Below the pieces are notes generated by a model, which was given only the letters and a program-made list of their open reading frames with translations, was not told the origin of the DNA and ran no database searches. Positions 8,871 to 17,328 of a DNA stretch of 64,000 nt are shown here, piece after piece; the stretch's first letter is position 1, and each line of letters begins with the position of its first letter. Source of the DNA: JAAYXS01 sp964550375 (GTDB lineage Bacteria > Planctomycetota > Phycisphaerae > UBA1845 > Fen-1342). The translations under genes and the position numbers were made by a program. Location: positions 62,001-126,000 of the forward strand of contig CAZJYX010000007.1 of assembly GCA_964550375.1 (NCBI GenBank), written 5' to 3'.

Positions 8871-9716
8871 ATGCCAACCAGCGAGAATCCGATGTTACGG
8901 CTCGGCGTCGTGTCATTCCTGAATGCCCGTCCCTTGATCGAGGGCCTCCCCGAGCATCCCGGCGTCCAGTGCCGCTTCGACGTCCCCGCGGCCCTGTCGC
9001 GACAACTCGACACCGGCCAGGCCGACGCCGCCCTGATTCCCCTAGTTGACGTCCTGCGCGGCAACGGCCGCTACCGCGTCATTTCCGACGCCTGCATCGG
9101 CTCCGACGGCCACACCATGACCGTGCGCATCTTCTCCCACGTGCCGCCCGCCGAGATCCGGACACTCACCGTCGATGGTGATTCGCATACCTCCGTCTGC
9201 CTGGCGACGGTCCTATGGCACTGCTGTCACGGCCGCCGGCTTGACCTGCGGCCGCTTGGCGCTCCCAGCGCGGCTACGGATACCGACGCACTCCTGCTGA
9301 TCGGCGACAAGGTCGTCGCACCCGGCCGGGACGGCTACGCTCACCAAATCGATCTGGGCGCAGCGTGGCAGGACCTCACCGGACTGCCCTTCGTGTTCGC
9401 CGTTTGGGCCTGTCCGGCGAATACCCCGTTGGCACAATCCGCCGACGATCTGGCACATTTGGCCACGCTGCTGTCAAAGGCCCGCGACCGCGGCGTCCGG
9501 CGAGCGGCCGAAATCGCCGCCGCCGAAGGACCCCGCCGCGGGTGGCCGGCCGCCACGGCCCATACCTACCTGACGCAGTGCATGCGCTACACGCTCGACG
9601 AGCGGGCCAGCGCCGGCGCCGACCGCTTCGCCCGGCATTGTGCCGAACTCGGCCTGGCGCCGCCGAACGCCGCCCTGTCGTGGGCCGCGCCGCTGCACGC
9701 GCAGGAATGCGGTTGA
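8871..9716 (+). CDS. mqnA: Chorismate dehydratase MqnA (futalosine pathway)
   Basis: 281 aa. It contains the MqnA signature RLGVVSFLNARPLIEGL and a periplasmic-binding-protein-like fold with DAALIPLVDVLR and ISDACIGSDG. MqnA dehydrates chorismate to 3-enolpyruvyl-benzoate, the first step of futalosine-dependent menaquinone synthesis. The start may be 8871 or the internal ATG at 8892; neither has a clear ribosome site. A TATACT box at 8846-8851 lies just upstream. mqnC follows after 4 bases, so the two form an operon, which supports the assignment. Confidence 0.9.
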   Translation: MPTSENPMLRLGVVSFLNARPLIEGLPEHPGVQCRFDVPAALSRQLDTGQADAALIPLVDVLRGNGRYRVISDACIGSDGHTMTVRIFSHVPPAEIRTLTVDGDSHTSVCLATVLWHCCHGRRLDLRPLGAPSAATDTDALLLIGDKVVAPGRDGYAHQIDLGAAWQDLTGLPFVFAVWACPANTPLAQSADDLAHLATLLSKARDRGVRRAAEIAAAEGPRRGWPAATAHTYLTQCMRYTLDERASAGADRFARHCAELGLAPPNAALSWAAPLHAQECG

Positions 9717-9720
9717 CGCC

Positions 9721-10875
9721 ATGAGTGCCAGCGGGACGAGCACCGCGCGCCTGACGGACGCCGCCGCGCTCGACTTGTATACCCGGGCCTCCATCCACGA
9801 ACTGGGCCGCTTGGCCCACGCCCGCACGACTGAGCTGCACCCCGAGCCCTATCGCACCTACGTCGTCGATCGCAACATCAATTACGCCAACGTCTGCACC
9901 GCCTGCTGCACGTTCTGCAACTTTCACGCCCGCCCCGCCGACCAGGACGCTTACGTCCTGACCCTCGCGGAGATTGGCCGCAAGATCGAAGAACTGCTGG
10001 CGATTGGCGGCACGCAGATCCTGATGCAGGGCGGCCTCCTGCCCGACGAAAGCCACCCCAGTGGCCACGGGCGACCGTTCGAGTGGTACCTCGACCTGCT
10101 GCGCTTCATCCGGCAACACTACCCCACCATCCACATCCACGCCTTCAGCCCGCCGGAAATCTGGCACTTCCACCAGACCTTCGGCCTGCCGCTCCGCGAT
10201 GTCCTGCTGCGCTTGCAGGACGCCGGCCTGGCAACCATCCCCGGCGGCGGCGGCGAAATCCTCGTTGACCGCGTCCGCCGCAAAATCGGCGCCGGCAAAG
10301 CCACCACGGAGCAATGGCTGGCGGTCATGCGCACCGCCCACCAGCTCGGCATGCAGACCAGTTGCACGATGATGTTCGGCCACATCGAGACCATCCCCGA
10401 GCGCCTCGAGCACCTCCGCCGCCTGCGCGACTTGCAGGACGAGACCAGCGGATTCGTGGCCTTCATCCACTGGCCCTTCCAGCCGGAGAACACACCGCTG
10501 GGCCGCTGGAAGCCGCCGCCGGAGGACTATACCGGCCCACCGGACGGCGAACACCTGTTTCTCGCCGACGCGCACGAGTACCTGCGACTGCTGGCGCTGG
10601 CCCGGCTGTATCTCGACAACATCCCCAACATCCAGGCGAGCTGGGTGACGATGGGCCCCAAGATCGGCCAGTTGGCCCTGTTCTTTGGCGCCAACGACCT
10701 GGGTTCCGTGATGATGGAGGAGAACGTCGTCTCCGCGGCCGGCACGACCTTCCGCCTGAACGAGGAACAACTGCGGCGCCTGATCACCGACGCCGGCTGG
10801 ACGCCGCAACAACGCGACCAGTACTACCGGCCGGTGCCTGGGCCGCGCCCGGCCTCCTCGACAGCGACCCGATAG
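9721..10875 (+). CDS. mqnC: Cyclic dehypoxanthinyl futalosine synthase MqnC
   Basis: 384 aa from the ATG at 9721. The radical-SAM cluster motif CTACCTFC (C-x3-C-x2-C) is at about residues 59-66, preceded by NINYANVC, with GGTQILMQGG and IPGGGGEIL further on, all typical of the MqnC/MqnE family. MqnC cyclises dehypoxanthine futalosine using SAM and a 4Fe-4S cluster. The choice of MqnC over MqnE rests on the MMFGHIET and VTMGPKIGQLAL segments. Later pathway genes (mqnB, mqnD, mqnE) are not in the window. Confidence 0.9.
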   Translation: MSASGTSTARLTDAAALDLYTRASIHELGRLAHARTTELHPEPYRTYVVDRNINYANVCTACCTFCNFHARPADQDAYVLTLAEIGRKIEELLAIGGTQILMQGGLLPDESHPSGHGRPFEWYLDLLRFIRQHYPTIHIHAFSPPEIWHFHQTFGLPLRDVLLRLQDAGLATIPGGGGEILVDRVRRKIGAGKATTEQWLAVMRTAHQLGMQTSCTMMFGHIETIPERLEHLRRLRDLQDETSGFVAFIHWPFQPENTPLGRWKPPPEDYTGPPDGEHLFLADAHEYLRLLALARLYLDNIPNIQASWVTMGPKIGQLALFFGANDLGSVMMEENVVSAAGTTFRLNEEQLRRLITDAGWTPQQRDQYYRPVPGPRPASSTATR

Positions 10876-10884
10876 CTGCCTGCC

Positions 10885-11664
10885 TCAGGGAATCGGCTCG
10901 GGCAAATAGCGCCGCGCCCAGGTGGTCAGGACCTCGGCCACGAAACGCGCGTCACGCTCGCGGGCAATCAGCAGATGGTCAGCCCCATCGAGTGCGACAA
11001 ACGACTTGGGGTGCCGGGCGGCCGCGAAGATTCGATGAGCATGCGCGATGTCCACGATGTCGTCATCCGGCGAGTGAAACACCAGCAGCGCCCGGCCCAG
11101 GTTGGCCGCGGCGGCCAGGAAATCCTGCTGCAGCAAATCATCGAGCATCTGGCGCTTGATGCGCACGCGCCGGCCCAGCACGTCCACCTCGGCCACGCCC
11201 GCCGTCTCGAGGTGCGGCGCCGTGCTGACCAGTATGTCGCGCAGGTGAACCGTGTCGCTCGGGGCCGCGATGGTCGCCACCGCGACGGACTCCGGGATCC
11301 GCGGCGCCGCGGCCAGGGCGGCCGCCCCGCCCAGGCTGTGCCCGACCAGGATTTGCGGCGCGCGGCGCTGGGCCCGCAAGTAGTCCGCCGCCGCCAGCAG
11401 GTCCGTCACGTTCGAGGAGAAGTTCGTCTCGGCGAATTCTCCGGCGCTCTCGCCCACCCCCGTGAAATCGAAACGCAGGACGCCGATGCCGCCGTCGATC
11501 AGTTCGCGACTGATCCAGTTAGCCGCCTTGAGGTCCTTGCCGCACGTGAAGCAGTGGGCAAACAGGGCGTAGGCGCGCGGCGCGGCGGCCGGCTCGTCCA
11601 GGCGGGCCGCGATGCGGTGCCCATCGTGTCCGGAGAACTCGACGCGGCTTCGGCGTGGCAACAT
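10885..11664 (-). CDS. Alpha/beta hydrolase
   Basis: 259 aa. It has an alpha/beta hydrolase fold with nucleophile elbow GHSLGG (Ser in VGHSLGGAAALAAA), a strand-turn acid near FHSPDDDIV and a catalytic His in DGADHLL. The HCFTCGKD oxyanion segment near residue 36 is typical of hydrolases often found fused to OsmC domains; here no OsmC domain is attached. Substrate unknown. It converges with mqnC (9 bases between stops) and lies 81 bases downstream of the O-methyltransferase on the same strand. Confidence 0.82.
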   Translation of the reverse strand: MLPRRSRVEFSGHDGHRIAARLDEPAAAPRAYALFAHCFTCGKDLKAANWISRELIDGGIGVLRFDFTGVGESAGEFAETNFSSNVTDLLAAADYLRAQRRAPQILVGHSLGGAAALAAAPRIPESVAVATIAAPSDTVHLRDILVSTAPHLETAGVAEVDVLGRRVRIKRQMLDDLLQQDFLAAAANLGRALLVFHSPDDDIVDIAHAHRIFAAARHPKSFVALDGADHLLIARERDARFVAEVLTTWARRYLPEPIP

Positions 11665-11745
11665 GACTGCGGTACCCGTCGTGTTGGCGCTGCGGCGCCG
11701 GTGATTGCGGCGGGCGGTCGCGCCGCGGGCGCCCGCCGGCCAGGT

Positions 11746-12366
11746 TCAGATTACCCAGTCGGCTCCGTCAACGCTGGGCGCATGCCCGCCGGGTTCGACC
11801 TTGACGCTCAACTCCAGCCCGGAGCCGATCGGAATCAGCGTGCTGCGCAACTGCGGATGCTGCCGCAGGTGACTGGTGAACTCGTGCAGCTCGCGCTCGT
11901 GCGATGTCACGTTGTCCGTCACGATCGTCGCCCGCTGAGCCAGCTTGGGCCACAACAACTCGAACTGGCGCAGCGCCCCCGGCTTGTCGGCGTCGATGAA
12001 GGCGAAGTCGAACGGCCCTTCCAGCCCGGGCAGCACCTGCTCGGCCGGCCCCAGCACGACGCGCACGATATGCGCCAGTCCGGCGCGTTCGAACGCCGCG
12101 CGGGCCGGCCCTGTTTTGTTCTCGTCGCGGTCGATCGTCACGAGCGTCCCGCCATTGTGGCGCAGGGCCGTGGCCAGCCACGTGCCGCTGTAGCCGAAGC
12201 TCGTCCCGATCTCGACCGCCCGCCGGAATCCACCCGCCAGAACCAGCGTGTGCAGGAACTCGGCCGACTGCCGCGGAATGAAGCGGGCGTCGTCCCGACG
12301 GCGCACGACCTGCTCAAACCGCTCGATTTCCGCTTGTGCCAAGGCGTCGATCGTCTGTGCCAACAT
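11746..12366 (-). CDS. SAM-dependent O-methyltransferase
   Basis: 206 aa. Start set at the ATG at 12366 (MLAQTIDAL); a longer reading adds a non-conserved Arg/Gly-rich stretch. The class I SAM fold is shown by VEIGTSFGYSGTWLA (SAM-binding loop), TIDRDENK, the FAFIDADKPG metal/substrate site and TDNV. This matches the catechol/caffeoyl-CoA O-methyltransferase family (Methyltransf_3/24). Substrate unknown. It is probably co-transcribed with the hydrolase downstream. Confidence 0.87.
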   Translation of the reverse strand: MLAQTIDALAQAEIERFEQVVRRRDDARFIPRQSAEFLHTLVLAGGFRRAVEIGTSFGYSGTWLATALRHNGGTLVTIDRDENKTGPARAAFERAGLAHIVRVVLGPAEQVLPGLEGPFDFAFIDADKPGALRQFELLWPKLAQRATIVTDNVTSHERELHEFTSHLRQHPQLRSTLIPIGSGLELSVKVEPGGHAPSVDGADWVI

Positions 12367-12459
12367 GGCATGCTTCCCAGGGCTGCTCGGTTGTTCACGG
12401 AGATTGTAGACGCAGCGCTGCCGTCCGGCTGCGCCCACAACCCCCCGAGCGCAACTGCA

Positions 12460-12507
12460 TAAAAAAAGATGGAAGGTCTAGCCGTGGCGCACTCGGGACC
12501 TTCCATC
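12460..12507 (-). terminator. Rho-independent terminator on the minus strand
   Basis: A perfect 11-bp inverted repeat (12468-12478 with 12497-12507) is followed, reading on the minus strand, by seven T residues (12461-12467). It would end transcripts coming from the tRNA-Thr side. A second 7-bp hairpin (12516-12534) lies just upstream of it. No convincing coding gene precedes it, so it may end the tRNA transcript or an unrecognised small RNA. Confidence 0.6.
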
Positions 12508-12990
12508 ATGGCGAGCAACTCGCTGAACGAGTTGCCGATAATCGTGCGCGGTGCGCCGCAAGCGCCCGCACAACAACTATGTATATCATGCCGCCGTGGT
12601 CTTTACAGTAGCGCACCGGAAATTTTTTCGCAAATTCTTCCGCTTCTTCCGCGCGCCAATCGGACACCCGCGGCATCCGCGCCGCCGGTCAGCGCCGCGC
12701 CACCGGAACCCCGTCGCCAGCGCCGCCGTGCGCCGTCCCGCCGCGCGGCGCTGCGCACCAACCGTTCCACTCCGGCGCGCCGGCCCGCCCAATGCGCTGT
12801 TATAGATTCTATATGATCCATAGATCAAGCCGGCCGCGCTGCGCGCGCCACCGTCGGCTGCCATCGTTCAACACTCACATGCAACGCTGCCTCCCCGCCG
12901 CGCGCCATCACAATCCGGTAGCCCCCGCCGATCATCCCACCCGGCCCAACCCCCCGCGCAAAACCGCCCGACCCGCGCCGCCTCGCACAC
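12508..12990. other. Non-coding stretch between terminator and tRNA-Thr
   Basis: No gene can be supported here. Short frames exist on both strands but they are Arg/Ala-rich with no start signals. Seen features are the 7-bp hairpin at 12516-12534 and an AT-rich patch near 12805-12825 within otherwise very GC-rich DNA. Because the minus-strand terminator at 12460 must end something, an untranslated RNA or the long trailer of the tRNA transcript is possible. Confidence 0.4.
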
Positions 12991-13062
12991 AGCCGATGGT
13001 GGGAGTTGAACCCACAACCCCGGCTTTACGAAAGCCGTGCTCTGCCATTGAGCTACATCGGC
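12991..13062 (-). tRNA. tRNA-Thr (anticodon CGT)
   Basis: 72 bases fold into a complete cloverleaf on the minus strand: acceptor GCCGATG/CATCGGC, D-arm GCTC/GAGC, anticodon stem CGGCT/AGCCG with loop TTCGTAA (anticodon CGT, reading ACG), variable loop of 5, T-arm GTGGG-TTCAACT-CCCAC and discriminator T. The CCA end is not encoded. The 150 bases upstream (13063-13216) hold no gene. Confidence 0.96.
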
Positions 13063-13216
13063 GACCCGGCGCCCAAGCGCCGAACCCTCAGATTAGGCCC
13101 GTTTGACCCTGGAATCAAGCGCCGGAAATCGGCAGCGCTACCCGTCCTCGCACCCCCGAGCACGCCCATTCCCACAAAAACTGCCCACAATCCCGAAATA
13201 CGCACCCGCAGCGCCC

Positions 13217-13245
13217 TTCACTCGCCCCCCCTAGGCTGTTATAAT
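13217..13245 (+). promoter_or_regulatory. Sigma-70-type promoter (TTCACT-N17-TATAAT)
   Basis: A perfect TATAAT (13240-13245) lies 17 bases downstream of TTCACT (13217-13222), predicting a transcript start near 13252. This is the best promoter match noticed in the window. It fires into the hairpin RNA at 13252-13339 and, beyond it, the amidohydrolase gene at 13429. Confidence 0.55.
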
Positions 13246-13251
13246 CAGTTT

Positions 13252-13339
13252 GACCGTAGCGGAGCAGGCATTCGAGAGCGACGCCCCCCTCCCTTCGGCC
13301 CGAACACCCCGGTCGTCGCCGCCTGCTCCGTGCTTTTTC
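13252..13339 (+). ncRNA. Candidate structured small RNA or leader
   Basis: From the predicted start, a perfect 10-bp outer stem (13260-13269 with 13321-13330) and a 6-bp inner stem (13278-13283 with 13314-13319) form one long hairpin, followed by TGC and five T residues (13334-13338). Promoter, stem and T-run make an RNA of about 88 bases. I checked for the SRP RNA apical motif and did not see it. It could be a free small RNA or a conditional terminator in the leader of the amidohydrolase gene 90 bases downstream. Confidence 0.45.
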
Positions 13340-13428
13340 TCGTGCCGGCCAACACCGTGCGACGAGGGATTCGCCCGCCGATCCACGCTTGTCACCATCA
13401 CCGCTAACGCCCCATAATCAGCGTCACC

Positions 13429-15048
13429 ATGAGTACTTCCGCAAATGACCGCGCGATCGTGCTGCTCGCCCGCCGCTGTCACACGATGACCGGCAATACA
13501 TCCCGGACACAAGCCATCGCCATCAAGCGCGGACACATCGTCGATCTCGGAACGCACCGCCGAATAATGGCCCACGCCGGGCCCCGCACGCGCATTATCG
13601 ATCTGGGTGACGCAACGCTTACGCCCGGACTGATCGACGCCCACACGCACTTCGTCTGGTGGGCCCTGCAACGCATCCTCGCCATCGACGTAACCGGCCT
13701 GCCAACCCTGCCGGCCACGCTCGACCGCCTGCGCCGCCAGGCGCCGCGCATCCAGGGCGACTGGATCATCGCCGCCAGTTTCGACCACAACCTCTGGGGG
13801 TCGGGGTTTCCGACGGCGCAGGACCTCGACCAGGCCGTCCGTGATCGGCCCGTGCTGGTACGCAGCCGTGACGCACACTCCGTCTGGCTCAATAGCGCCG
13901 GGCTGCGCCGCGCCGGCATCGGCCCGCGCACTGCCGATCCGACCGGCGGACGCTACCTGCGCGACCAGCACGGCCGCCCAACCGGCATCGTCCAGGAAGC
14001 GGCCATCGAGACACTGCCTGATCCCGTACACGAATTCGCGGCCCGTCAGGATCGGGCGGCGTTGCGCGTGATCGACCGGGCCCTGGAACAGGCCTATGCC
14101 GCGGCCTGGGCGCTCGGCCTGGTGGGCGTGCATACCATGGACGGGGCCGCCTCGCTGTTTCACCTGCAACGACACCACCGGGCCGGACGCCTCGGCATGC
14201 GCATCGTGCACGCCGTCCCGCGGGCCAACCTGGTCCACGCCGCGGCCCTGGGACTGCGCAGCGGGCTGGGCGACGAATGGCTGCGCCTCGGGGCCGTCAA
14301 GCTGTTCTGCGACGGCGCACTCGGCTCGCAAACCGCGTACATGTTTACGGACTACCCCGGGCGGCCCAAGTACCGCGGCGTCCCGGTGCTGGCCGGGGCC
14401 GCCCTGGAAGACACAGTCGTCGCGGCGGCGCGCGCCGGCTGGCCCGTGTGGATCCACGCCATTGGCGATCGGGCGGTACACGAAGCGCTGCGCGCCATCG
14501 CCGCGGCACGGCGCGTCGAGGACACGCCCCTGCCGCACCGCATCGAGCACGCCCAGTGTGTGCGACCGGCGGATGTCCGGCGCATGGCGCGCCTGGGTGT
14601 TGCCGCTTCAGTGCAGCCCTGCCACCTGCCGGGCGACATTGCAACGGCCGACCGGCATTGGCCGCGCGCCCGCCGAAACGCGTACCCGCTGCGCAGCCTC
14701 CTGGCCGCCGGCGTGACGCTCGCAGCCGGCTCCGACGTACCCATCGAGTCACTGGACCCGCGGCGCGGTTTGTTCGGCGCCACCTGTCGCACTGATGAGG
14801 CCGATCGGCCCTTCGGCGGCTGGTTTCCGCAGCAGGCGCTGACAACCGTTGCCGCACTGCGCGCTTACACCGTCGGCCCGCGCCGCTCGGTCGGTGAAGC
14901 CGCGCCGGCCGGCACGCTCGCGATCGGCGCCCCGGCCGACGTGACAATCTGGGCCGCCGATCCGCTCAGCACGCCGCCCGAGCGATTACGCGATGTCCCC
15001 ATTCTCGGCTGCGTCGTTGGTGGACATGTGCACTTGACCGAATCCTGA
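13429..15048 (+). CDS. YtcJ-like metal-dependent amidohydrolase
   Basis: 539 aa. A small N-terminal beta domain ends at TLTPGLIDAHTHF, the metal-binding HxH of the amidohydrolase superfamily. The TIM barrel continues with RSRDAHSVWLNSAGL, KLFCDGALGSQTAYM, a metal-ligand His in VWIHAIGDRAVHEAL, RIEHAQCV and the catalytic Asp in AAGSDVPIESLDP. This order matches the YtcJ/LAF3 (amidohydrolase 3) group, which hydrolyses amides; substrate unknown. It sits downstream of the strong promoter and hairpin RNA and 58 bases before the ROK gene. Confidence 0.88.
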   Translation: MSTSANDRAIVLLARRCHTMTGNTSRTQAIAIKRGHIVDLGTHRRIMAHAGPRTRIIDLGDATLTPGLIDAHTHFVWWALQRILAIDVTGLPTLPATLDRLRRQAPRIQGDWIIAASFDHNLWGSGFPTAQDLDQAVRDRPVLVRSRDAHSVWLNSAGLRRAGIGPRTADPTGGRYLRDQHGRPTGIVQEAAIETLPDPVHEFAARQDRAALRVIDRALEQAYAAAWALGLVGVHTMDGAASLFHLQRHHRAGRLGMRIVHAVPRANLVHAAALGLRSGLGDEWLRLGAVKLFCDGALGSQTAYMFTDYPGRPKYRGVPVLAGAALEDTVVAAARAGWPVWIHAIGDRAVHEALRAIAAARRVEDTPLPHRIEHAQCVRPADVRRMARLGVAASVQPCHLPGDIATADRHWPRARRNAYPLRSLLAAGVTLAAGSDVPIESLDPRRGLFGATCRTDEADRPFGGWFPQQALTTVAALRAYTVGPRRSVGEAAPAGTLAIGAPADVTIWAADPLSTPPERLRDVPILGCVVGGHVHLTES

Positions 15049-15106
15049 TTCCGCGACAACTGCCGCCCGGACGGCCGGGCGCCCACAAAGAACCAGCAGA
15101 GCTTGC

Positions 15107-16096
15107 ATGTACACGATCGGCATAGATCTCGGCGGCACCAGCATCAAAGGCGGCGTGTGCGACGAGCACGGCACGTTGCTGGCTCAGGACACCATCGCCA
15201 CCGAGGCGCAGCGCGGCGTCGAGCACGTGCTGGCACGCCTCGCCGCGCTGATCAACGACCTGCCCGCGCGGGCCGCGCTGGACAGCAGCGAGATCGCCGC
15301 GGTCGGCGTGGGCGCGCCCGGCCCCCTCTCACAGGAAACCGGCGTCGTTCACAACGCGCCCAATCTTCCCGGCTGGGTGAACATCCCCCTGCGGGAGCGA
15401 CTCTCCGCCATGACCGGTCATCCGGTCGTGCTTGAGAACGATGCCAACGCCGCCGCGTTCGGCGAGTTCATCGCCGGCGCCGGCCGAAACGTCAGCAGTC
15501 TCGTGATGCTGACGCTGGGTACCGGCATCGGCGGCGGCATTGTGCTGGACGGACGCGTCTGGCGCGGCTGCGACGGCGCCGGCGCGGAGATCGGACACCT
15601 GGTGCTCGTGCCTGGCGGGCGCCCCTGCCCGTGCGGCCAGCAGGGGTGCTTCGAACGCTACGCCTCGGCCAACGCCGTCGCGGAACGCCTGGTCGAGGCC
15701 ATCCAGGCGGGGGCGCCGTGCCGGCTGAAGGCGGATGTCGATGCCGGCCATGCGTTGGATGCGCGGGACGTGTTGCAGGCTACCGCCAATGACGCGCTGG
15801 CCCGCCGCATCTGGGACGAAACCTGCCATTACCTGGCGCTGGGCTGTGTGAGCCTGGAGCGCATCATCAGCCCGGAGCGGATTGTGCTGGCCGGCGGATT
15901 GATCAACGCGGGGGAGCAACTGCTGGCGCCGGTGCGTAGCGAGTTCCAGCGGCTGCGCTGGCATCTGACCCCCGTGTGCGTGGAAATCGTGTTGGCCACC
16001 CTAGGCACGGACGCCGGCACGATTGGCGCGGCGGCTCTGGCCCGTGCCGCAGTTACCGGACCTAGCCATCCACAAGAGCGCCCGCCCCAGGTCTAG
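15107..16096 (+). CDS. ROK-family sugar kinase (glucokinase-like)
   Basis: 329 aa. The ATP phosphate loop IGIDLGGTSIKG begins at residue 4. ENDANAAAFGEF holds the catalytic Asp, GTGIGGGIV the second phosphate loop, and EIGHLVLVPGGRPCPCGQQGCFERYAS the ROK zinc site (CxCGxxGC) and signature. This supports a ROK glucokinase that phosphorylates glucose or a related hexose in the cytoplasm. Its last 35 bases overlap the convergent HD-GYP gene. Confidence 0.92.
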   Translation: MYTIGIDLGGTSIKGGVCDEHGTLLAQDTIATEAQRGVEHVLARLAALINDLPARAALDSSEIAAVGVGAPGPLSQETGVVHNAPNLPGWVNIPLRERLSAMTGHPVVLENDANAAAFGEFIAGAGRNVSSLVMLTLGTGIGGGIVLDGRVWRGCDGAGAEIGHLVLVPGGRPCPCGQQGCFERYASANAVAERLVEAIQAGAPCRLKADVDAGHALDARDVLQATANDALARRIWDETCHYLALGCVSLERIISPERIVLAGGLINAGEQLLAPVRSEFQRLRWHLTPVCVEIVLATLGTDAGTIGAAALARAAVTGPSHPQERPPQV

Positions 16097-17081
16097 CCGG
16101 GGCGACCAGCCGGCCGTCATCCTCGTCCAGTATCTCAAGCAGCAAGGCCACCAGGCCGGCGTCCAGGTCGCCCCGCTCAGCAGCCACCGCCAGCATGGAG
16201 CGGCAGCATTCCGGCGGGAAGGCCGGCCGGTAGGCGCGCGCCGTACTAATGGCGTCGAACACGTCCGCCACTGCGACAATACGCGGCAGCAGCGGCAGCT
16301 CATCGCCGCACAGGCCGTCCGGATAACCCAAGCCGTTCGGCCGCTCGTGGTGCCAGCGGACAATCGGCAGAACGTCCTGGAACGTGCGCAGGGGTTTGAG
16401 AATGTCGTATCCGACGACCGGATGACGCTTGATGATGTCGAACTCCTCCTCCGTGAGCGGACCGGGCTTGTTCAGAATCTGGTCCGGAACAGCGACCTTG
16501 CCGATGTCGTGAACCACGCCGCCGGTGCGCAGAATAGCGAACGACTCGACGCCCAGCCCAACGCGGCGCCCCAGCTCGAGGCAGTAGGCACTGACGCGCT
16601 CGACGTGACCGCGCGTGTACACGTCGCGGCCCTCGATGGCATTGGCGAGCGAGGACACCACGAACGTGGCATCCTCCAGCGAGTCCGTGGCGCGCTTCAA
16701 GCGCGAGGCATTGGAGAGCCGCAACGTGATTTCCGCCGGTGGCGCGGGCAGCTCGATGCAATCGTCGGCCCCGCAGGCGTACACGTCGGCGCGCGATAAT
16801 GCGCTGCTGGGCAACAGCGCGAATACGATTGAGATGAACGCCGTCCGGGCATCGAATTTCACGTCGCGACACAGCTCCGTATACGGCCGGCAAGGCGGCT
16901 CCGGACAGAGCAAGACGACGTCGATATCGGTCTCACGCCGCAAGCGCCGCAGCACCCCGGCGGTCGAGTCCACCCGCGTCACCCGCCAGGCACCCTTGTC
17001 GGCCAGTGGCTGCAGCTCGGGCGGCGGCACGCCGCTGCACACCATCAGTATGTGACCAGCCCTCAGCTTGCCATCGCTCAT
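16062..17081 (-). CDS. HD-GYP domain protein with degenerate receiver
   Basis: 339 aa from the ATG at 17081. Residues 8-125 look like a response-regulator receiver, but the expected phospho-acceptor Asp at the end of strand 3 is Cys (DVVLLCPEP). Residues 135-330 form an HD-GYP domain with HDIGK (191-195), HHERPNGLGYPDG (HD-GYP signature, 244-256) and VADVFDAI. HD-GYP proteins hydrolyse cyclic di-GMP. It faces the HDOD/GGDEF gene divergently with about 250 bases between starts, and its 3' end overlaps the ROK gene. Loss of the Asp suggests control other than phosphorylation. Confidence 0.9.
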   Translation of the reverse strand: MSDGKLRAGHILMVCSGVPPPELQPLADKGAWRVTRVDSTAGVLRRLRRETDIDVVLLCPEPPCRPYTELCRDVKFDARTAFISIVFALLPSSALSRADVYACGADDCIELPAPPAEITLRLSNASRLKRATDSLEDATFVVSSLANAIEGRDVYTRGHVERVSAYCLELGRRVGLGVESFAILRTGGVVHDIGKVAVPDQILNKPGPLTEEEFDIIKRHPVVGYDILKPLRTFQDVLPIVRWHHERPNGLGYPDGLCGDELPLLPRIVAVADVFDAISTARAYRPAFPPECCRSMLAVAAERGDLDAGLVALLLEILDEDDGRLVAPARPGAGALVDG

Positions 17082-17328
17082 GTAGACGTGCTCCGAACAC
17101 GCGAAACGGCGCAGGGTCCGGCCACGGGAGTGCGGCACGCCCCGTAATGTGGCCAGGGGACGTATCGGTGCATACGGCGCCCTGCTTGAACTGCTCCGTC
17201 CGCCGGTGGGATTGAAGCCGTGCCGGACGGTGGTCGATGAACGAAACTGAGGTCCGCTGCCATCCGGACGGAGCGTGTGCGCCGCCGGAGACCAGAGCTC
17301 CGGCCATAACAGGGGAGGCGACCGCAAC

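Noticed and set aside
12551..12805. An 84-codon plus-strand frame with an Arg/Phe-rich sequence
   Set aside because: No ribosome site, no recognised family and strong Arg/Pro/Ala composition typical of chance frames here.
13252..13339. The hairpin RNA as a signal recognition particle RNA
   Set aside because: The conserved apical loop motif (GGAAG..AGCA-type) is absent on both strands.
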